Program-made: the position numbers and the translations under genes
Shown: piece by piece, positions 1-7,080 of the stretch
Position numbering within the stretch: position 1 is the first letter of the stretch
Layout of the letters: every line of letters begins with the position of its first letter
Assembly (NCBI GenBank): GCA_965279095.1
Contig: CBDIHH010000006.1
Span: 372,001-436,000 of the forward strand
Length of the DNA: 64,000 nt
Direction of reading: 5' to 3'
Origin: CBDIHH01 sp965279095
Lineage (GTDB): Bacteria; Pseudomonadota; Alphaproteobacteria; Caulobacterales; Caulobacteraceae
The notes under the pieces: model-generated
Database searches by the model: none
The model's input: only the letters and a program-made list of their open reading frames with translations
What the model was told of the DNA's origin: nothing

Positions 1-442
1 GGGGGCCATCGCGGGCGACATCGTCCACCTGGACGGCCGGGTGCTGGGCCGCCACGAGGGCGTGACCCGCTATACGGTGGGCCAGCGCCGGGGGCTGAAC
101 ATCGGCGGCGGCGACCCCCTGTTCGTGGTGCGCCTGGACGCCGATGCGCGGCAGGTGATTGTCGGGCCGCGCGAGGCCCTGCTGGCCGGATCCCTCACCC
201 TGAAAGAGGTCAACTGGCTGGGGGATGAGCCCAGCCTGGAGGCCGCCGAGGGACGCGCGGTGCTGGCGCGCGTGCGCTCGACCCGCGACCCGTCGCCCGC
301 CCGCATTGTCGCCGGCGACGTGCGCTTCGACGCCCCCGAGGAGGGCGTGGCGCCGGGACAGGCCTGCGTGCTCTACGACCCGGACGCCCCGACGCGGGTG
401 CTGGGCGGCGGGTTCATCGCACGGACCGCGGCGATCTCTTGA
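1..442 (+). CDS. mnmA: tRNA 2-thiouridylase MnmA, C-terminal part (5' end outside window)
   Basis: The reading frame is already open at base 2 and ends at 442, so only the C-terminal ~146 residues are present. The segment RYTVGQRRGL followed by a small beta-barrel-like tail (PLFVVRLD, VIVGPREALL, GGGFI) matches the C-terminal domain of MnmA. This enzyme uses ATP and a relayed persulfide to make 2-thiouridine at the wobble base of Glu, Gln and Lys tRNAs in the cytoplasm. The catalytic cysteines and PP-loop lie outside the window. A hairpin 7 bases after the stop probably ends the transcript. The gene is ordinary host sequence and marks the left edge of the accessory region. Confidence 0.93.
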   Translation, partial: GAIAGDIVHLDGRVLGRHEGVTRYTVGQRRGLNIGGGDPLFVVRLDADARQVIVGPREALLAGSLTLKEVNWLGDEPSLEAAEGRAVLARVRSTRDPSPARIVAGDVRFDAPEEGVAPGQACVLYDPDAPTRVLGGGFIARTAAIS

Positions 443-448
443 ACCGGC

Positions 449-468
449 CCGCCTGATCGGTCAGGCGG
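449..468. terminator. Bidirectional hairpin between convergent genes
   Basis: A perfect 8-bp stem (CCGCCTGA / TCAGGCGG) with a TCGG loop lies between the mnmA stop and the stop of the convergent minus-strand gene, whose stop codon is inside the right arm. There is no long T-run, so strength is uncertain. Confidence 0.6.
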
Positions 469-940
469 ACGCGGCCACGTCGGACAGGACGCGGGCCGAC
501 GCCAGGCGGGCGTCGATGGCCGCGGCGCGCAGCCGGAAGGCGAGTGCCTGCTCGCGCAGCCGGGCGGCGGCGGTCTCGGCGGCCTGGGCCTGGGCGTTTG
601 CTTCGGCGGCGAGGTCGCGATCGCCCCGCGACTGGCGGTAAGCGGCCTTGCCGAAGCCCTCGGCGGCGGCCTCGTCGAGGCGGGCGCATCGGCGGTCCAG
701 ATCGTCGGCCTCGGCCTGCAGCCGCGCCCGCAAGCGGAGCGGTTCGCGGCGCTCGCGCAGGGCCTCGCGATAGGCGAGGAGGTCGTCGAGGGCGTCGGAG
801 GCGTCGTCGTGGGCCGCCTGGCGGACCGCATCATCGAGCGCGCCCTCGCCGATCAGGCGGGCGAGGCGCCGGGCGCGGCAGGCCCCGAGGGGCCGGAAGA
901 CCTGGGCGAAGGTGGAGGCGATCTGGAAAGGCGAGGGCAT
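461..940 (-). CDS. Hypothetical coiled-coil protein under repressor-type promoter
   Basis: This is a 159-residue soluble protein of unknown function. The first ~40 residues are mixed; the rest is very rich in Ala, Arg, Glu and Leu, in patterns typical of long helices or coiled coil (about residues 45-155). No catalytic motif or signal peptide is visible. It lies downstream of the S24 repressor gene on the same strand but has its own promoter, TTGACG-N17-CACTAT, overlapped by two TGC-N5-GCA sites. It is therefore probably controlled by that repressor and belongs to the phage-like element. No family could be assigned. Confidence 0.6.
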   Translation of the reverse strand: MPSPFQIASTFAQVFRPLGACRARRLARLIGEGALDDAVRQAAHDDASDALDDLLAYREALRERREPLRLRARLQAEADDLDRRCARLDEAAAEGFGKAAYRQSRGDRDLAAEANAQAQAAETAAARLREQALAFRLRAAAIDARLASARVLSDVAASA

Positions 941-960
941 GGGCGTCCGTCAATGACGAA

Positions 961-1004
961 CAAATAGTGCCTTATGCATTCTATCCCGTCAACTGCAAAT
1001 CGCA
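961..1004 (-). promoter_or_regulatory. Minus-strand promoter with two operator-like sites
   Basis: Read on the minus strand, TTGACG (992-987), a 17-base spacer and CACTAT (969-964) form a sigma-70-type promoter for the 461-940 gene. Two TGC-N5-GCA dyads sit on it, at 994-1004 just upstream of the -35 and at 968-978 between spacer and -10. The same dyad recurs around the repressor gene and at two phage promoters. Confidence 0.6.
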
Positions 1005-1715
1005 CTAAATCTGAATCAGCGGCCGGTGCTGAATCGGCCGGATGTTGTAGGAAGACACCACCACCCCGATGATCTCCGGGCCCTCGTCGGCGTCGCGCAC
1101 ACTGGACAGGCGCACCGGCTCCTGGAAGCGCGGGTCCGTGGAGCGGGGCCACAGGGCGATGCCGCCCGCCTCCTGGACCACCTCCTTGAGGGTGGTCTCC
1201 ACCAGCATCCCCTTGCGTCGCCGCACAACCACATGGTCGCCGTCGCGGACGCCGATCTCGGCCGCCGGACAGACAATGACCATGGCGCCCTCGGGATAGT
1301 AGCGGTCCATGCTGGGGCCGCGGATCTTCAGGCCAAACAGACGCGCGCCCTGGAAACCCGGCAGGACGATGGGGAGAAGCTCTTCCACCTCGGGCTCATC
1401 GTCGGGGATCTCGGCCCACAGCCCCGCCTGCACCGTGCCGATGACGGGGACGTAGCGGGTCACCGGGCGCAGGCCGGGGAGGTCGGAGCCGGCGGCGCCA
1501 ACCGGTTCCTCGCCGCGGCCGTAGAGGAGCCACTCCGGCGTGATGTGGAAGAACCGCGCATAGCGTTCGGCGCGGCCGGCCGGCACGCCGCGGATACCGT
1601 TCTCATGCTGCTGATAGGTGGCCAGGGGCACGCCCATGGCCTCGGCGGCCTGGGAGGCGGATCCGAAGCCCGCCGCCTGGCGGGCCTTCTTGAGGCGTTC
1701 GCTGGGTGTCGACAT
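1005..1715 (-). CDS. S24-family (CI/LexA-like) phage repressor
   Basis: This 236-residue protein has an N-terminal Xre-type helix-turn-helix (about residues 5-60, with SQAAEAMGVPLATYQQHENG) and a C-terminal S24 peptidase fold. The likely catalytic Ser is in GPSMD (Ser135) and the likely partner Lys is near residue 177 (TTLKEV). An Ala-Gly pair at 97-98 (VQAG) is in the right place for RecA-stimulated self-cleavage. Such proteins hold prophages silent and are inactivated in the SOS response. It is transcribed away from a region with three TGC-N5-GCA dyads, which fits autoregulation. Family assignment is firm; the SOS link is inferred from the family. Confidence 0.9.
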   Translation of the reverse strand: MSTPSERLKKARQAAGFGSASQAAEAMGVPLATYQQHENGIRGVPAGRAERYARFFHITPEWLLYGRGEEPVGAAGSDLPGLRPVTRYVPVIGTVQAGLWAEIPDDEPEVEELLPIVLPGFQGARLFGLKIRGPSMDRYYPEGAMVIVCPAAEIGVRDGDHVVVRRRKGMLVETTLKEVVQEAGGIALWPRSTDPRFQEPVRLSSVRDADEGPEIIGVVVSSYNIRPIQHRPLIQI

Positions 1716-1722
1716 GGGGTGA

Positions 1723-1776
1723 TGCTACACGCATCGAAAATGCAATGGGCACTTGCATGAGATAGTGCAATATGCA
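1723..1776. promoter_or_regulatory. Triple operator region between repressor and divergent genes
   Basis: Three TGC-N5-GCA dyads occur in 54 bases: 1723-1733 (centre TACAC), 1741-1751 (AATGG) and 1766-1776 (AATAT). They lie directly upstream of the repressor start at 1715 and of the rightward GcrA-like gene, the layout of a lambdoid OR region. A rightward TTGCAT near 1753 could be a -35 box. Confidence 0.6.
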
Positions 1777-1807
1777 TATTCAGGGGGCGTCATACCGGGA
1801 GGTCCCC

Positions 1808-2032
1808 ATGCAGCCAGCTCTTTGTCTTCGCCGCGATCCCCGCGCCAGCGAACCGCGCCACTGGATGGAGCGGGAGCCGGGCCAGTGCGCCTGGCCGATC
1901 GGGGAGGGGACCGAGGTGCTGTCGTGCTGCGCCCCGGTCTGCCGACGCTCGAGCGGTCGCAGCACCGCCTATTGCGCCCGGCACTGGAAGGCCATGTGGC
2001 GGCCCGCGCCTGCCGAGGGCGCGCAGCCATGA
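1808..2032 (+). CDS. Small GcrA-like zinc-binding protein
   Basis: This 74-residue protein resembles the C-terminal part of the alphaproteobacterial cell-cycle regulator GcrA. It has a CAWPIG segment, then a CC pair and YCARH, a pattern of Cys/His that could bind zinc. The N-terminal DNA-binding helices of full GcrA are missing. The ATG at 1808 is preferred over upstream starts because GGGAGGT precedes it. It is the first gene of a rightward operon controlled by the triple operator region, and its stop overlaps the next ATG (ATGA). GcrA works with sigma-70 at methylated promoters; whether this short form touches RNA polymerase is unknown. Confidence 0.6.
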   Translation: MQPALCLRRDPRASEPRHWMEREPGQCAWPIGEGTEVLSCCAPVCRRSSGRSTAYCARHWKAMWRPAPAEGAQP

Positions 2033-2640
2033 GGGCCGGGCGGACGATCCCGCTGGTCGACGCCGCCGCGGCCCAGCGCCGGCGGGACCTGGCCCTGGAG
2101 GCGCGGGCGCACAACCGGGCGGAGGAGGGGGCGCTTGAGCGGCGGCTGGCCGAGACCGAGGCCCTGGCCCGGGCCCGGGGTGAAGCGCTGGAGCGGCCGG
2201 AACGCCGGCCCGGCGAGCCGCGCCGGCCCATGCGGCGGATCACCGGCCTGCAATGGCTGCTGGCGCGGGGGCGGATCGACGCCGTGCAGAGCCAGGCGGG
2301 GGAGCGCTACGGCGCCCTGTGCTGGCAGGCGGGCAAGGGCGACATGCCCTCGTCTCTGAAGGAGCGGGTGGGCGGGCCGACGCCTGGGGAGCCGGGGGAG
2401 GCGCGGATGGCGGCGCTGCTGGCCAAGGACCGCGCCGACTGGGCCATCCGCCAGTGCCTGCCGGACGCGGTGGGGCGCGAGCTGGTGGCCCTGTGCGCCA
2501 AGGTCTGCGGCGAGACGGCGACGGTGCGCGAGGCGGCCGGCGGCGAACGGCAGGCGGCGGAGCGGATGGAGGTTCAGCTCGCGGTGTGCTTGAACATGCT
2601 GGCCGTGCACTTCGGGATCTCACCCCCGGCGCGGCGATAG
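2029..2640 (+). CDS. Phage-type protein, possibly DUF6456-like
   Basis: This 203-residue protein starts at an ATG overlapping the stop of the GcrA-like gene, so it is translationally coupled. Residues 1-60 are Ala/Arg/Glu-rich and probably helical. From about residue 68 a block (ITGLQWLLARGRIDAVQSQA, then GERYGALCW) resembles the core of DUF6456 proteins, helical putative DNA-binding proteins found with phage and cell-cycle genes. The C-terminus has helical segments without catalytic motifs. Its place next to the repressor suggests an early or regulatory role; the DUF6456 match is from memory of the motif. Confidence 0.5.
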   Translation: MRAGRTIPLVDAAAAQRRRDLALEARAHNRAEEGALERRLAETEALARARGEALERPERRPGEPRRPMRRITGLQWLLARGRIDAVQSQAGERYGALCWQAGKGDMPSSLKERVGGPTPGEPGEARMAALLAKDRADWAIRQCLPDAVGRELVALCAKVCGETATVREAAGGERQAAERMEVQLAVCLNMLAVHFGISPPARR

Positions 2641-2681
2641 TCTCAACCGTCGGGGCCCGTCCGGTCCAACGCGGCGGGGCA

Positions 2682-2710
2682 TTGCGGCTTGTCCCATAGA
2701 GTGGTACATT
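2682..2710 (+). promoter_or_regulatory. Promoter for higBA
   Basis: TTGCGG (2682-2687), a 17-base spacer and TACATT (2705-2710) form a sigma-70-type promoter 20 bases before the higB ATG. Confidence 0.5.
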
Positions 2711-2730
2711 GAGCCATCAAAGGTGGCGGG

Positions 2731-3027
2731 ATGATCCTCGGTTTTCGGGACGCTTGGCTGCGGGCTTTTTTCGTCGAAGACGTACGGTCACGCAAAATTC
2801 CGTCCGATCTGGAAAGTCGGCTGTTTCGGAAGCTGCAACTGATCGACGACGCCACGACCGACCAAGATTTGCGAGCGCCGCCAAGCAACCATTTCGAAAA
2901 GTTGCGGGGCAAGCTGGATCGTTATTCCTGCATCCGCGTCAACAAGCAGTGGCGGTTGATTTTCCAGTGGGACGGGGGCCGTGGAGAGGCGAGTGATGTA
3001 TATCTGGATGACCACAGTTATCAGTGA
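2731..3027 (+). CDS. higB: HigB-type toxin of a RelE-family TA system
   Basis: This 98-residue basic protein fits the RelE/HigB (plasmid killer) family of ribosome-dependent mRNA interferases. Visible features are HFEKLRGKLDRYSCIRVNKQ, then WRLIFQWD and a C-terminal YLDDHSY, the standard core of HigB. It precedes its antitoxin gene by 8 bases, the toxin-first order typical of higBA. The gene is less GC-rich than its neighbours, which suggests separate acquisition. It has a good upstream promoter, presumably repressed by HigA. Confidence 0.9.
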   Translation: MILGFRDAWLRAFFVEDVRSRKIPSDLESRLFRKLQLIDDATTDQDLRAPPSNHFEKLRGKLDRYSCIRVNKQWRLIFQWDGGRGEASDVYLDDHSYQ

Positions 3028-3035
3028 GTTGAGCA

Positions 3036-3344
3036 ATGATGACAACCGCACGTAAGCCGGCGACCGTGGCAGAGATCCTGGTCGAGGAATTCATGGCGCC
3101 GCTGGGACTGACCCAGGGCGCCTTGGCCGACGCGATGGGCGTGCAACGAAAGCACGTCAATGAACTGTGCAATGACCGCCGCAACGTCACCGCCGCTACA
3201 GCCTTGATCCTGTCGCGTGTCTTCGGCAACAGCGCCGATTTCTGGCTGAACGTACAACGGCGCAGCGATCTCTGGAACGCGATGCACAACCCTGACCAGC
3301 GCAGGCGGATCGAACGCGCCAAGCCCTTGAACGAAGCGGCGTGA
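3036..3344 (+). CDS. higA: HigA-type antitoxin (Xre helix-turn-helix)
   Basis: This 102-residue protein carries one Xre helix-turn-helix (about residues 25-65, LTQGALADAMGVQRKHVNEL) followed by SADFWLNVQRRSDLW, the signature of HigA/VapI antitoxins. It should bind and neutralise HigB and repress the shared promoter. Two in-frame Met codons start the protein (3036 and 3039). With higB it forms a complete module between the phage regulator block and the next genes. Confidence 0.92.
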   Translation: MMTTARKPATVAEILVEEFMAPLGLTQGALADAMGVQRKHVNELCNDRRNVTAATALILSRVFGNSADFWLNVQRRSDLWNAMHNPDQRRRIERAKPLNEAA

Positions 3345-3406
3345 CACGGTCATCTTGCCAAGCCGGGCCGGCGGGGCTCTAAGCGCGACAGTTTGAGCGA
3401 GACGTC

Positions 3407-3589
3407 ATGGCAGGCATGAAGAACAGGCCGGACTTCCGGCAGAGCGACCGCATCGACCTGTCGGAGAGCAAGGCCATGGCCTATTGGGCCAAGCGCTGGG
3501 GCGTCTCGACCGACCAGATCACCACCGCCTCGCGCAAGGTCGGCCCGTTCGTGAAGGACATCGCCTCGGAGCTGGGGAAACGCCGGTGA
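3407..3589 (+). CDS. DUF3606 domain protein
   Basis: This 60-residue protein matches the DUF3606 family almost end to end: an N-terminal D-R-I-D-L segment, then MAYWAKRWGVSTDQ and a closing helix. Its function is unknown; the family is small, cytoplasmic and common in alpha- and betaproteobacteria. The stop overlaps the GTG start of the downstream methyltransferase gene, so the two are probably co-translated. Confidence 0.8.
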   Translation: MAGMKNRPDFRQSDRIDLSESKAMAYWAKRWGVSTDQITTASRKVGPFVKDIASELGKRR

Positions 3590-4317
3590 GGGGCGCGCCG
3601 GCCTTCGCCCTGCTGGCCCTGGCGCTGGCGGCGTGCAGCCCGCCGCAGACCGGACGGGCCGCGCCGGCGGCGGAGGCCGAGCGCGGCGACTTTCCCGCGC
3701 CGGACCGGCCGGTGGCCGAGATCGTCAGCCCGATCTGGTCCTCGGGGCCCGACCGCGACGCGGCCGACGAGTCCGGCCAATTGGTGCGGGGGCTGGGCAT
3801 AGGACCAGGCATGGCGGTGGCGGATATCGGCGCGGGGTCGGGCTATCATACGGTGCGGCTGTCGCCGGTGGTCGGGCCGGGCGGGCGGGTTTACGCCCAG
3901 GACGTGACCGACTCCTATCTGACCGGCCTGCGCCGCGAGGTGGCCCGCCTGGGCCTGGCGAATGTGCAGATCGTGCTGGGCAAGGCCGACGATCCGGGGC
4001 TGCCGCCCGCATCGGTGGACCGGGCGATCCTGGTGCACATGTACCATGAGGTGGCGCAGCCCTACGCCCTGCTGTGGAACCTGGCCGGGTCGCTGAAGCC
4101 CGGCGCGAAGGTGGGGGTGGTGGACCTGGACCGGCCGGCGGAGCGACACGGCCTGCCGCCGGCGCTGCTGCGCTGCGAGTTCGAGGCGGTGGGCTATCGG
4201 CAGGAGACCTTCCGGGTGCTGGACGGCGGGGTCGGCTACCTGGCGGTGTTCGCGCCCCCGGCGCCGGGGGCCCGGCCGCAGCCGAGCGCGATCAAGGCTT
4301 GCCGGTCGGCGGGGTAG
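3586..4317 (+). CDS. Lipoprotein-type class I SAM methyltransferase
   Basis: The GTG at 3586 is chosen because it overlaps the previous stop (GTGA) and begins a clear lipoprotein signal: a short hydrophobic run ending in LALAAC, with Cys at about residue 18. After a low-complexity linker comes a Rossmann-type methyltransferase domain with motif I (VADIGAGSGYHT) and an acidic residue at the end of the second strand (VYAQD). Later motifs include HMYHEV and VGVVDLDRP. The protein is 243 residues. An exported SAM-dependent enzyme is odd because SAM is not expected in the periplasm; similar predicted lipoproteins are annotated in other proteobacteria. Substrate unknown. Confidence 0.78.
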   Translation: MRGAPAFALLALALAACSPPQTGRAAPAAEAERGDFPAPDRPVAEIVSPIWSSGPDRDAADESGQLVRGLGIGPGMAVADIGAGSGYHTVRLSPVVGPGGRVYAQDVTDSYLTGLRREVARLGLANVQIVLGKADDPGLPPASVDRAILVHMYHEVAQPYALLWNLAGSLKPGAKVGVVDLDRPAERHGLPPALLRCEFEAVGYRQETFRVLDGGVGYLAVFAPPAPGARPQPSAIKACRSAG

Positions 4318-4358
4318 GCGTCGGCGTCGTGATCGCGGTGTCGCTCACATCCTTCGCC

Positions 4359-4457
4359 GTCATCGTCCGGCTTGACCGGACGACCTAGTCCCGCCGCGAG
4401 CGCAGTCGCAGCGGGGCCGTCGTGACGCTGGGTCGTCCGGTCAAGCCGGACGATGAC
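4359..4457. repeat. Perfect 27-bp inverted repeat with 45-base spacer
   Basis: Bases 4359-4385 and 4431-4457 are exact reverse complements over 27 bases (left arm begins GTCATCGTCCGGCTTGACC). The spacer is GC-rich. It resembles chromosomal REP-type intergenic elements rather than an insertion sequence, since no transposase lies between the arms. Confidence 0.7.
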
Positions 4458-4651
4458 GAGGGTTCATCGGAACGCAAAGATCACCAAGATCACGAAGACG
4501 GCGACCGATCTGGATTGTCTCCACCAGATCCCGCACGCCCCGCGGACGCAGGGATCCAGACTGTCCGCCAGCAACGCGCTTGAGGCAAAGCCTGGGTCCC
4601 CGCTTCCGCGGGAATGCGGTTTGGGATGGCTGGATCAAGGCCCACGGAGCG
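4458..4651. other. Non-coding stretch with a second imperfect repeat
   Basis: No convincing gene is seen between the methyltransferase and the terminase operon. Short arms GATCCAG (4553-4559) and CTGGATC (4630-4636) flank a GC-rich segment containing CCGCTTCCGCGGG, a pattern common in dispersed intergenic repeats of related genomes. Open frames here follow the repeats and have no coding character. Confidence 0.5.
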
Positions 4652-4692
4652 TGCAAAACGCATTGACATTCGGGGCCGTTCGTGGGACAAGG
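4652..4692 (+). promoter_or_regulatory. Phage promoter with operator abutting -35 (terminase operon)
   Basis: A TGC-N5-GCA dyad (4652-4662, centre AAAAC) is followed at once by TTGACA (4663-4668), then a GC-rich spacer and a weak -10 around 4686-4692. The 18 bases from ACGCATTGACATTCGG onward are nearly identical to the promoter at 8336, so the two are probably co-regulated. Confidence 0.6.
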
Positions 4693-4781
4693 GCGGCTTC
4701 ACTGACACGTCCGACTGAAGCGCGCCCGCCCCGGGGGCCGGGGGCCTGCGCGTCGTCTAGTCTCGCATGAGGGGGAGGCCC

Positions 4782-5216
4782 ATGGGGCGCCCGAACGGCT
4801 ATAGCGAGGAGAAGGGCGCGGAGATCTGCGAGCGGCTGGCGGAGGGGCGCTCGCTGGTGTCGGTTTGCCAGGACCCCGACATGCCGACGCGGGCGACGGT
4901 GTTCCGATGGCTGGCGCGCCACGCGGAGTTCCTGCGGGCCTATGCGGCGGCGCGCGATGCGCAGGCCCACGCCCTGTTCGACGAGATCCTGTCCATCGCC
5001 GATGGGGCGCCGGAGACGCCGAACGGCCTGTCCAGGGCCAAGCTGATGATCGACACGAGGAAGTGGTGGATGGGCAAGGTCGCGCCGCGCAAATACGGCG
5101 ACCGGATCGACCTGGAGCCGCCCAGTCCTGCCGCGATGATGAGCCCGCAGGAGCGGAACGCGCGGATCAAGGTGCTCTTGGCCAAGGCCGCCGCCGCGGG
5201 GCTCGGCGATGGATGA
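4782..5216 (+). CDS. terS: Phage terminase small subunit
   Basis: This 144-residue protein has an N-terminal helix-turn-helix-like region (YSEEKGAEICERLAEGRSL, then TVFRWLARH) and a helical middle (FDEILSIADG, KLMIDTRKWWMGKVAPRKYG) typical of terminase small subunits of podoviruses and siphoviruses. It would recognise the phage packaging site and load the large subunit. The ATG at 4782 follows a strong GGGGGAGG; an upstream ATG at 4767 is in frame but less well placed. The gene overlaps the large-subunit start by 8 bases. Confidence 0.85.
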   Translation: MGRPNGYSEEKGAEICERLAEGRSLVSVCQDPDMPTRATVFRWLARHAEFLRAYAAARDAQAHALFDEILSIADGAPETPNGLSRAKLMIDTRKWWMGKVAPRKYGDRIDLEPPSPAAMMSPQERNARIKVLLAKAAAAGLGDG

Positions 5217-5904
5217 GGCCGGGCCCGGGTTCACCGATCCGGAGGCGGTGGAGCTTCTGGAGTTGACGGCCGAGGCGGCGCGGCAGGCCGGGCGGAACCG
5301 GCTGCAGGTCTACCGCCCCTATCCGAAGCAGGCGGCCTTCCATCTGGCCGGGGCCGCGCATCGCGAGCGGCTGCTGATGGCCGGCAACCAGCTGGGCAAG
5401 ACCTTCTGCGGCGGGGCGGAGGCGGCCTTCCATCTGACCGGGCGGTATCCTGACTGGTGGCGGGGGCGGCGGTGGGACCGGCCGGTGCGTGGCTGGGCGG
5501 CCTCGAAGACCTCGGAGGTGACCCGCGACGGGGTGCAGCGGATCCTGGTGGGCGAGCCCAAGGACCGGTCGCAATGGGGGACGGGCCTGATCCCCGGCGA
5601 CGACCTGCTGGGCTGGGCGATGAAGGGATCGGCGCCCGACGCCCTGGACCATGTGCGGGTGCGGCACGTCTCGGACGGGACCTCGACCCTGGGGTTCAAG
5701 TCCTACGACCAGGGGCGACAGAAGTGGCAGGGCGAGACCCTGGACTTCGTCTGGTTCGACGAGGAGCCCGACCTGGATGTGTATCTGGAAGGGCTGACGC
5801 GCACGAACGCGGTGGGGGGGATGGCATGGATGACGTTCACGCCGCTTTTGGGGATGAGCGAGGTGGTGGCCATGTTCATGGAAGCCTCGACGAGTCCGGA
5901 CTGA
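5209..5904 (+). CDS. terL: Terminase large subunit, N-terminal ATPase part
   Basis: This frame encodes the ATPase half of a phage packaging motor: Walker A AGNQLGKT (about residues 58-65), an adenine-binding QVYRPYPKQ before it, Walker B FVWFDEEPD (about 181-189) and a coupling motif MTFTPLLG. It stops after 231 residues, where full-length TerL proteins continue into the nuclease domain. That domain follows in another frame from 5910. Either a single-base loss near 5885-5900 broke the gene, a sequencing error did, or the motor is made as two chains. Everything on both sides is well conserved. Confidence 0.85.
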   Translation: MDEAGPGFTDPEAVELLELTAEAARQAGRNRLQVYRPYPKQAAFHLAGAAHRERLLMAGNQLGKTFCGGAEAAFHLTGRYPDWWRGRRWDRPVRGWAASKTSEVTRDGVQRILVGEPKDRSQWGTGLIPGDDLLGWAMKGSAPDALDHVRVRHVSDGTSTLGFKSYDQGRQKWQGETLDFVWFDEEPDLDVYLEGLTRTNAVGGMAWMTFTPLLGMSEVVAMFMEASTSPD

Positions 5905-5909
5905 CCGAC

Positions 5910-6638
5910 ATGCGACACCTGACGCAGATGACCATCGACGAGGCCGAGCACTATTCGGCGCAGCAGCGGGCGGCGATCGTCGCCAGCTATCCCGAGCACG
6001 AGCGGGCGGCGCGCACCCAGGGCGTGCCGGTGATGGGGTCGGGCCGGGTGTTCCCGGTGGATGAGGCGGCCATCGTCTGCGCGCCTTTCGCCATCCCCGC
6101 CCACTGGCCGCAGATCAACGGCCTGGACTTCGGCTGGGACCATCCGTTCGCGGCGGTGAACCTGGCGTGGGATCGTGACGGGGACTGCGTCTACCTGTGC
6201 CAGGAGTTCTGCGCGCGCGAGCAGACGCCGGTGACCCATGCGGCGGGGATCAAGGCCTGGGGCGCGTGGATCCCCTGCGCCTGGCCGCACGACGGGCTGC
6301 AGCACGACAAGGGCTCGGGCGAGGCGTTGAAGGCCCAGTACGCCGCCCAGGGGCTGGAGATGCTCAGCGAGCGGGCGACCCATGCGGGCGGCGGCAGCGG
6401 CGTGGAGGCGGGGGTGATGGAGATGCTCGACCGCATGCGCACCGGACGCTGGAAGGTGTTCGCCTCGTGCGGCGGCTGGCTGTCGGAGCTGAGGATCTAC
6501 CACCGGGTGGACGGCCTGATCCGCAAGGTGCGCGACGACCGCATCTCAGCGTCGCGCTACGCCCTGATGATGCTGCGCCATGCGGCGACGCGGCCGCGGG
6601 ACGAGGCGATGACAGTGCCGGACTACGGCATCGTGTGA
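5910..6638 (+). CDS. terL: Terminase large subunit, C-terminal nuclease part
   Basis: This frame continues TerL in frame -1 relative to the ATPase part, with an ATG at 5910 five bases after the upstream stop. It opens with MTIDEAEHYSAQQR, then HERAARTQG and GSGRVFPV, as in normal TerL after the ATPase. The RNase H-like nuclease follows (GLDFGWDHPFA, PHDGLQHD with acidic residues). At 242 residues it is about the size of a complete nuclease domain. Nothing essential seems missing at the join, so reinitiation giving a two-chain terminase is possible, but a frameshifted single gene is the simpler reading. Confidence 0.8.
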   Translation: MRHLTQMTIDEAEHYSAQQRAAIVASYPEHERAARTQGVPVMGSGRVFPVDEAAIVCAPFAIPAHWPQINGLDFGWDHPFAAVNLAWDRDGDCVYLCQEFCAREQTPVTHAAGIKAWGAWIPCAWPHDGLQHDKGSGEALKAQYAAQGLEMLSERATHAGGGSGVEAGVMEMLDRMRTGRWKVFASCGGWLSELRIYHRVDGLIRKVRDDRISASRYALMMLRHAATRPRDEAMTVPDYGIV

Positions 6639-6699
6639 GCGGCGTCGGGAGCCCCTATATAACAGCGGTCGGCGTTGGGCCGGCGGAGGCCGATGATCG

Positions 6700-7068
6700 A
6701 TGCGACTGTTGCTCAACCTGCTGTGGTTCATCCTGGGCGGCTGGATCTCCGGCGGCCTGTGGCTGCTGGCGGGGGTGATCATGGCGATCACCATCATCGG
6801 CCTGCCCTGGACGCCGGCCGCTTTCCGCATGGCGGGGTTCAGCGCCTGGCCCTTCGGGCGGATCGTCGTGGAGCGCGACACCGGGGCGACCAGCCTGGTG
6901 CTCAACATCCTGTGGTTCGTGCTGGCCGGCTGGTGGCTGGCGCTGCACCATATCGCCCTGGCCGTGGCCCTGGCGGTGACCAGCATCGGCATTCCCTTCG
7001 CCTGGCAGCACCTGAAGCTGGCGCTGCTGTCCCTGGCGCCGGTGGGCCGGGACGTGGTCGAGGCCTGA
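6700..7068 (+). CDS. yccF: YccF-domain inner membrane protein
   Basis: This 122-residue protein has two copies of the YccF domain. Each contains a hydrophobic LNxLWF segment (NLLWFILGGW near the start, NILWFVLAGWW near residue 70) followed by a membrane helix and a conserved IGxPxxxxxF patch. YccF proteins sit in the inner membrane; their role is unknown. It lies in a phage structural module between terminase and portal, where such a gene is not needed, so it is likely accessory cargo. A TATATAAC run just upstream (6656-6663) may be its -10 box. Confidence 0.82.
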   Translation: MRLLLNLLWFILGGWISGGLWLLAGVIMAITIIGLPWTPAAFRMAGFSAWPFGRIVVERDTGATSLVLNILWFVLAGWWLALHHIALAVALAVTSIGIPFAWQHLKLALLSLAPVGRDVVEA

Positions 7069-7080
7069 AGCGGGGGCGCC

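Noticed and set aside
442..460. Attachment site at the mnmA 3' end
   Set aside because: No direct repeat of this sequence was found near the right end of the phage-like module (24020-24230) by eye, and no integrase is present.
1753..2028. Single long frame 1753-2640 as one 295-residue gene
   Set aside because: Its first ~90 residues overlap the better-supported GcrA-like gene in another frame and are Arg/Pro-rich shadow sequence; the ATG at 2029 with an ATGA overlap is a better start.
4453..4770. Possible 105-residue gene upstream of terS
   Set aside because: It runs through the inverted repeats and the operator-promoter region, lacks a ribosome site and has no coding character.
5811..5823. 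Programmed -1 frameshift at the G-run in terL
   Set aside because: A G-rich heptamer exists here, but slipping at it would lose the conserved MTFTPLLG motif that follows in the original frame, so the frame change must be further downstream.
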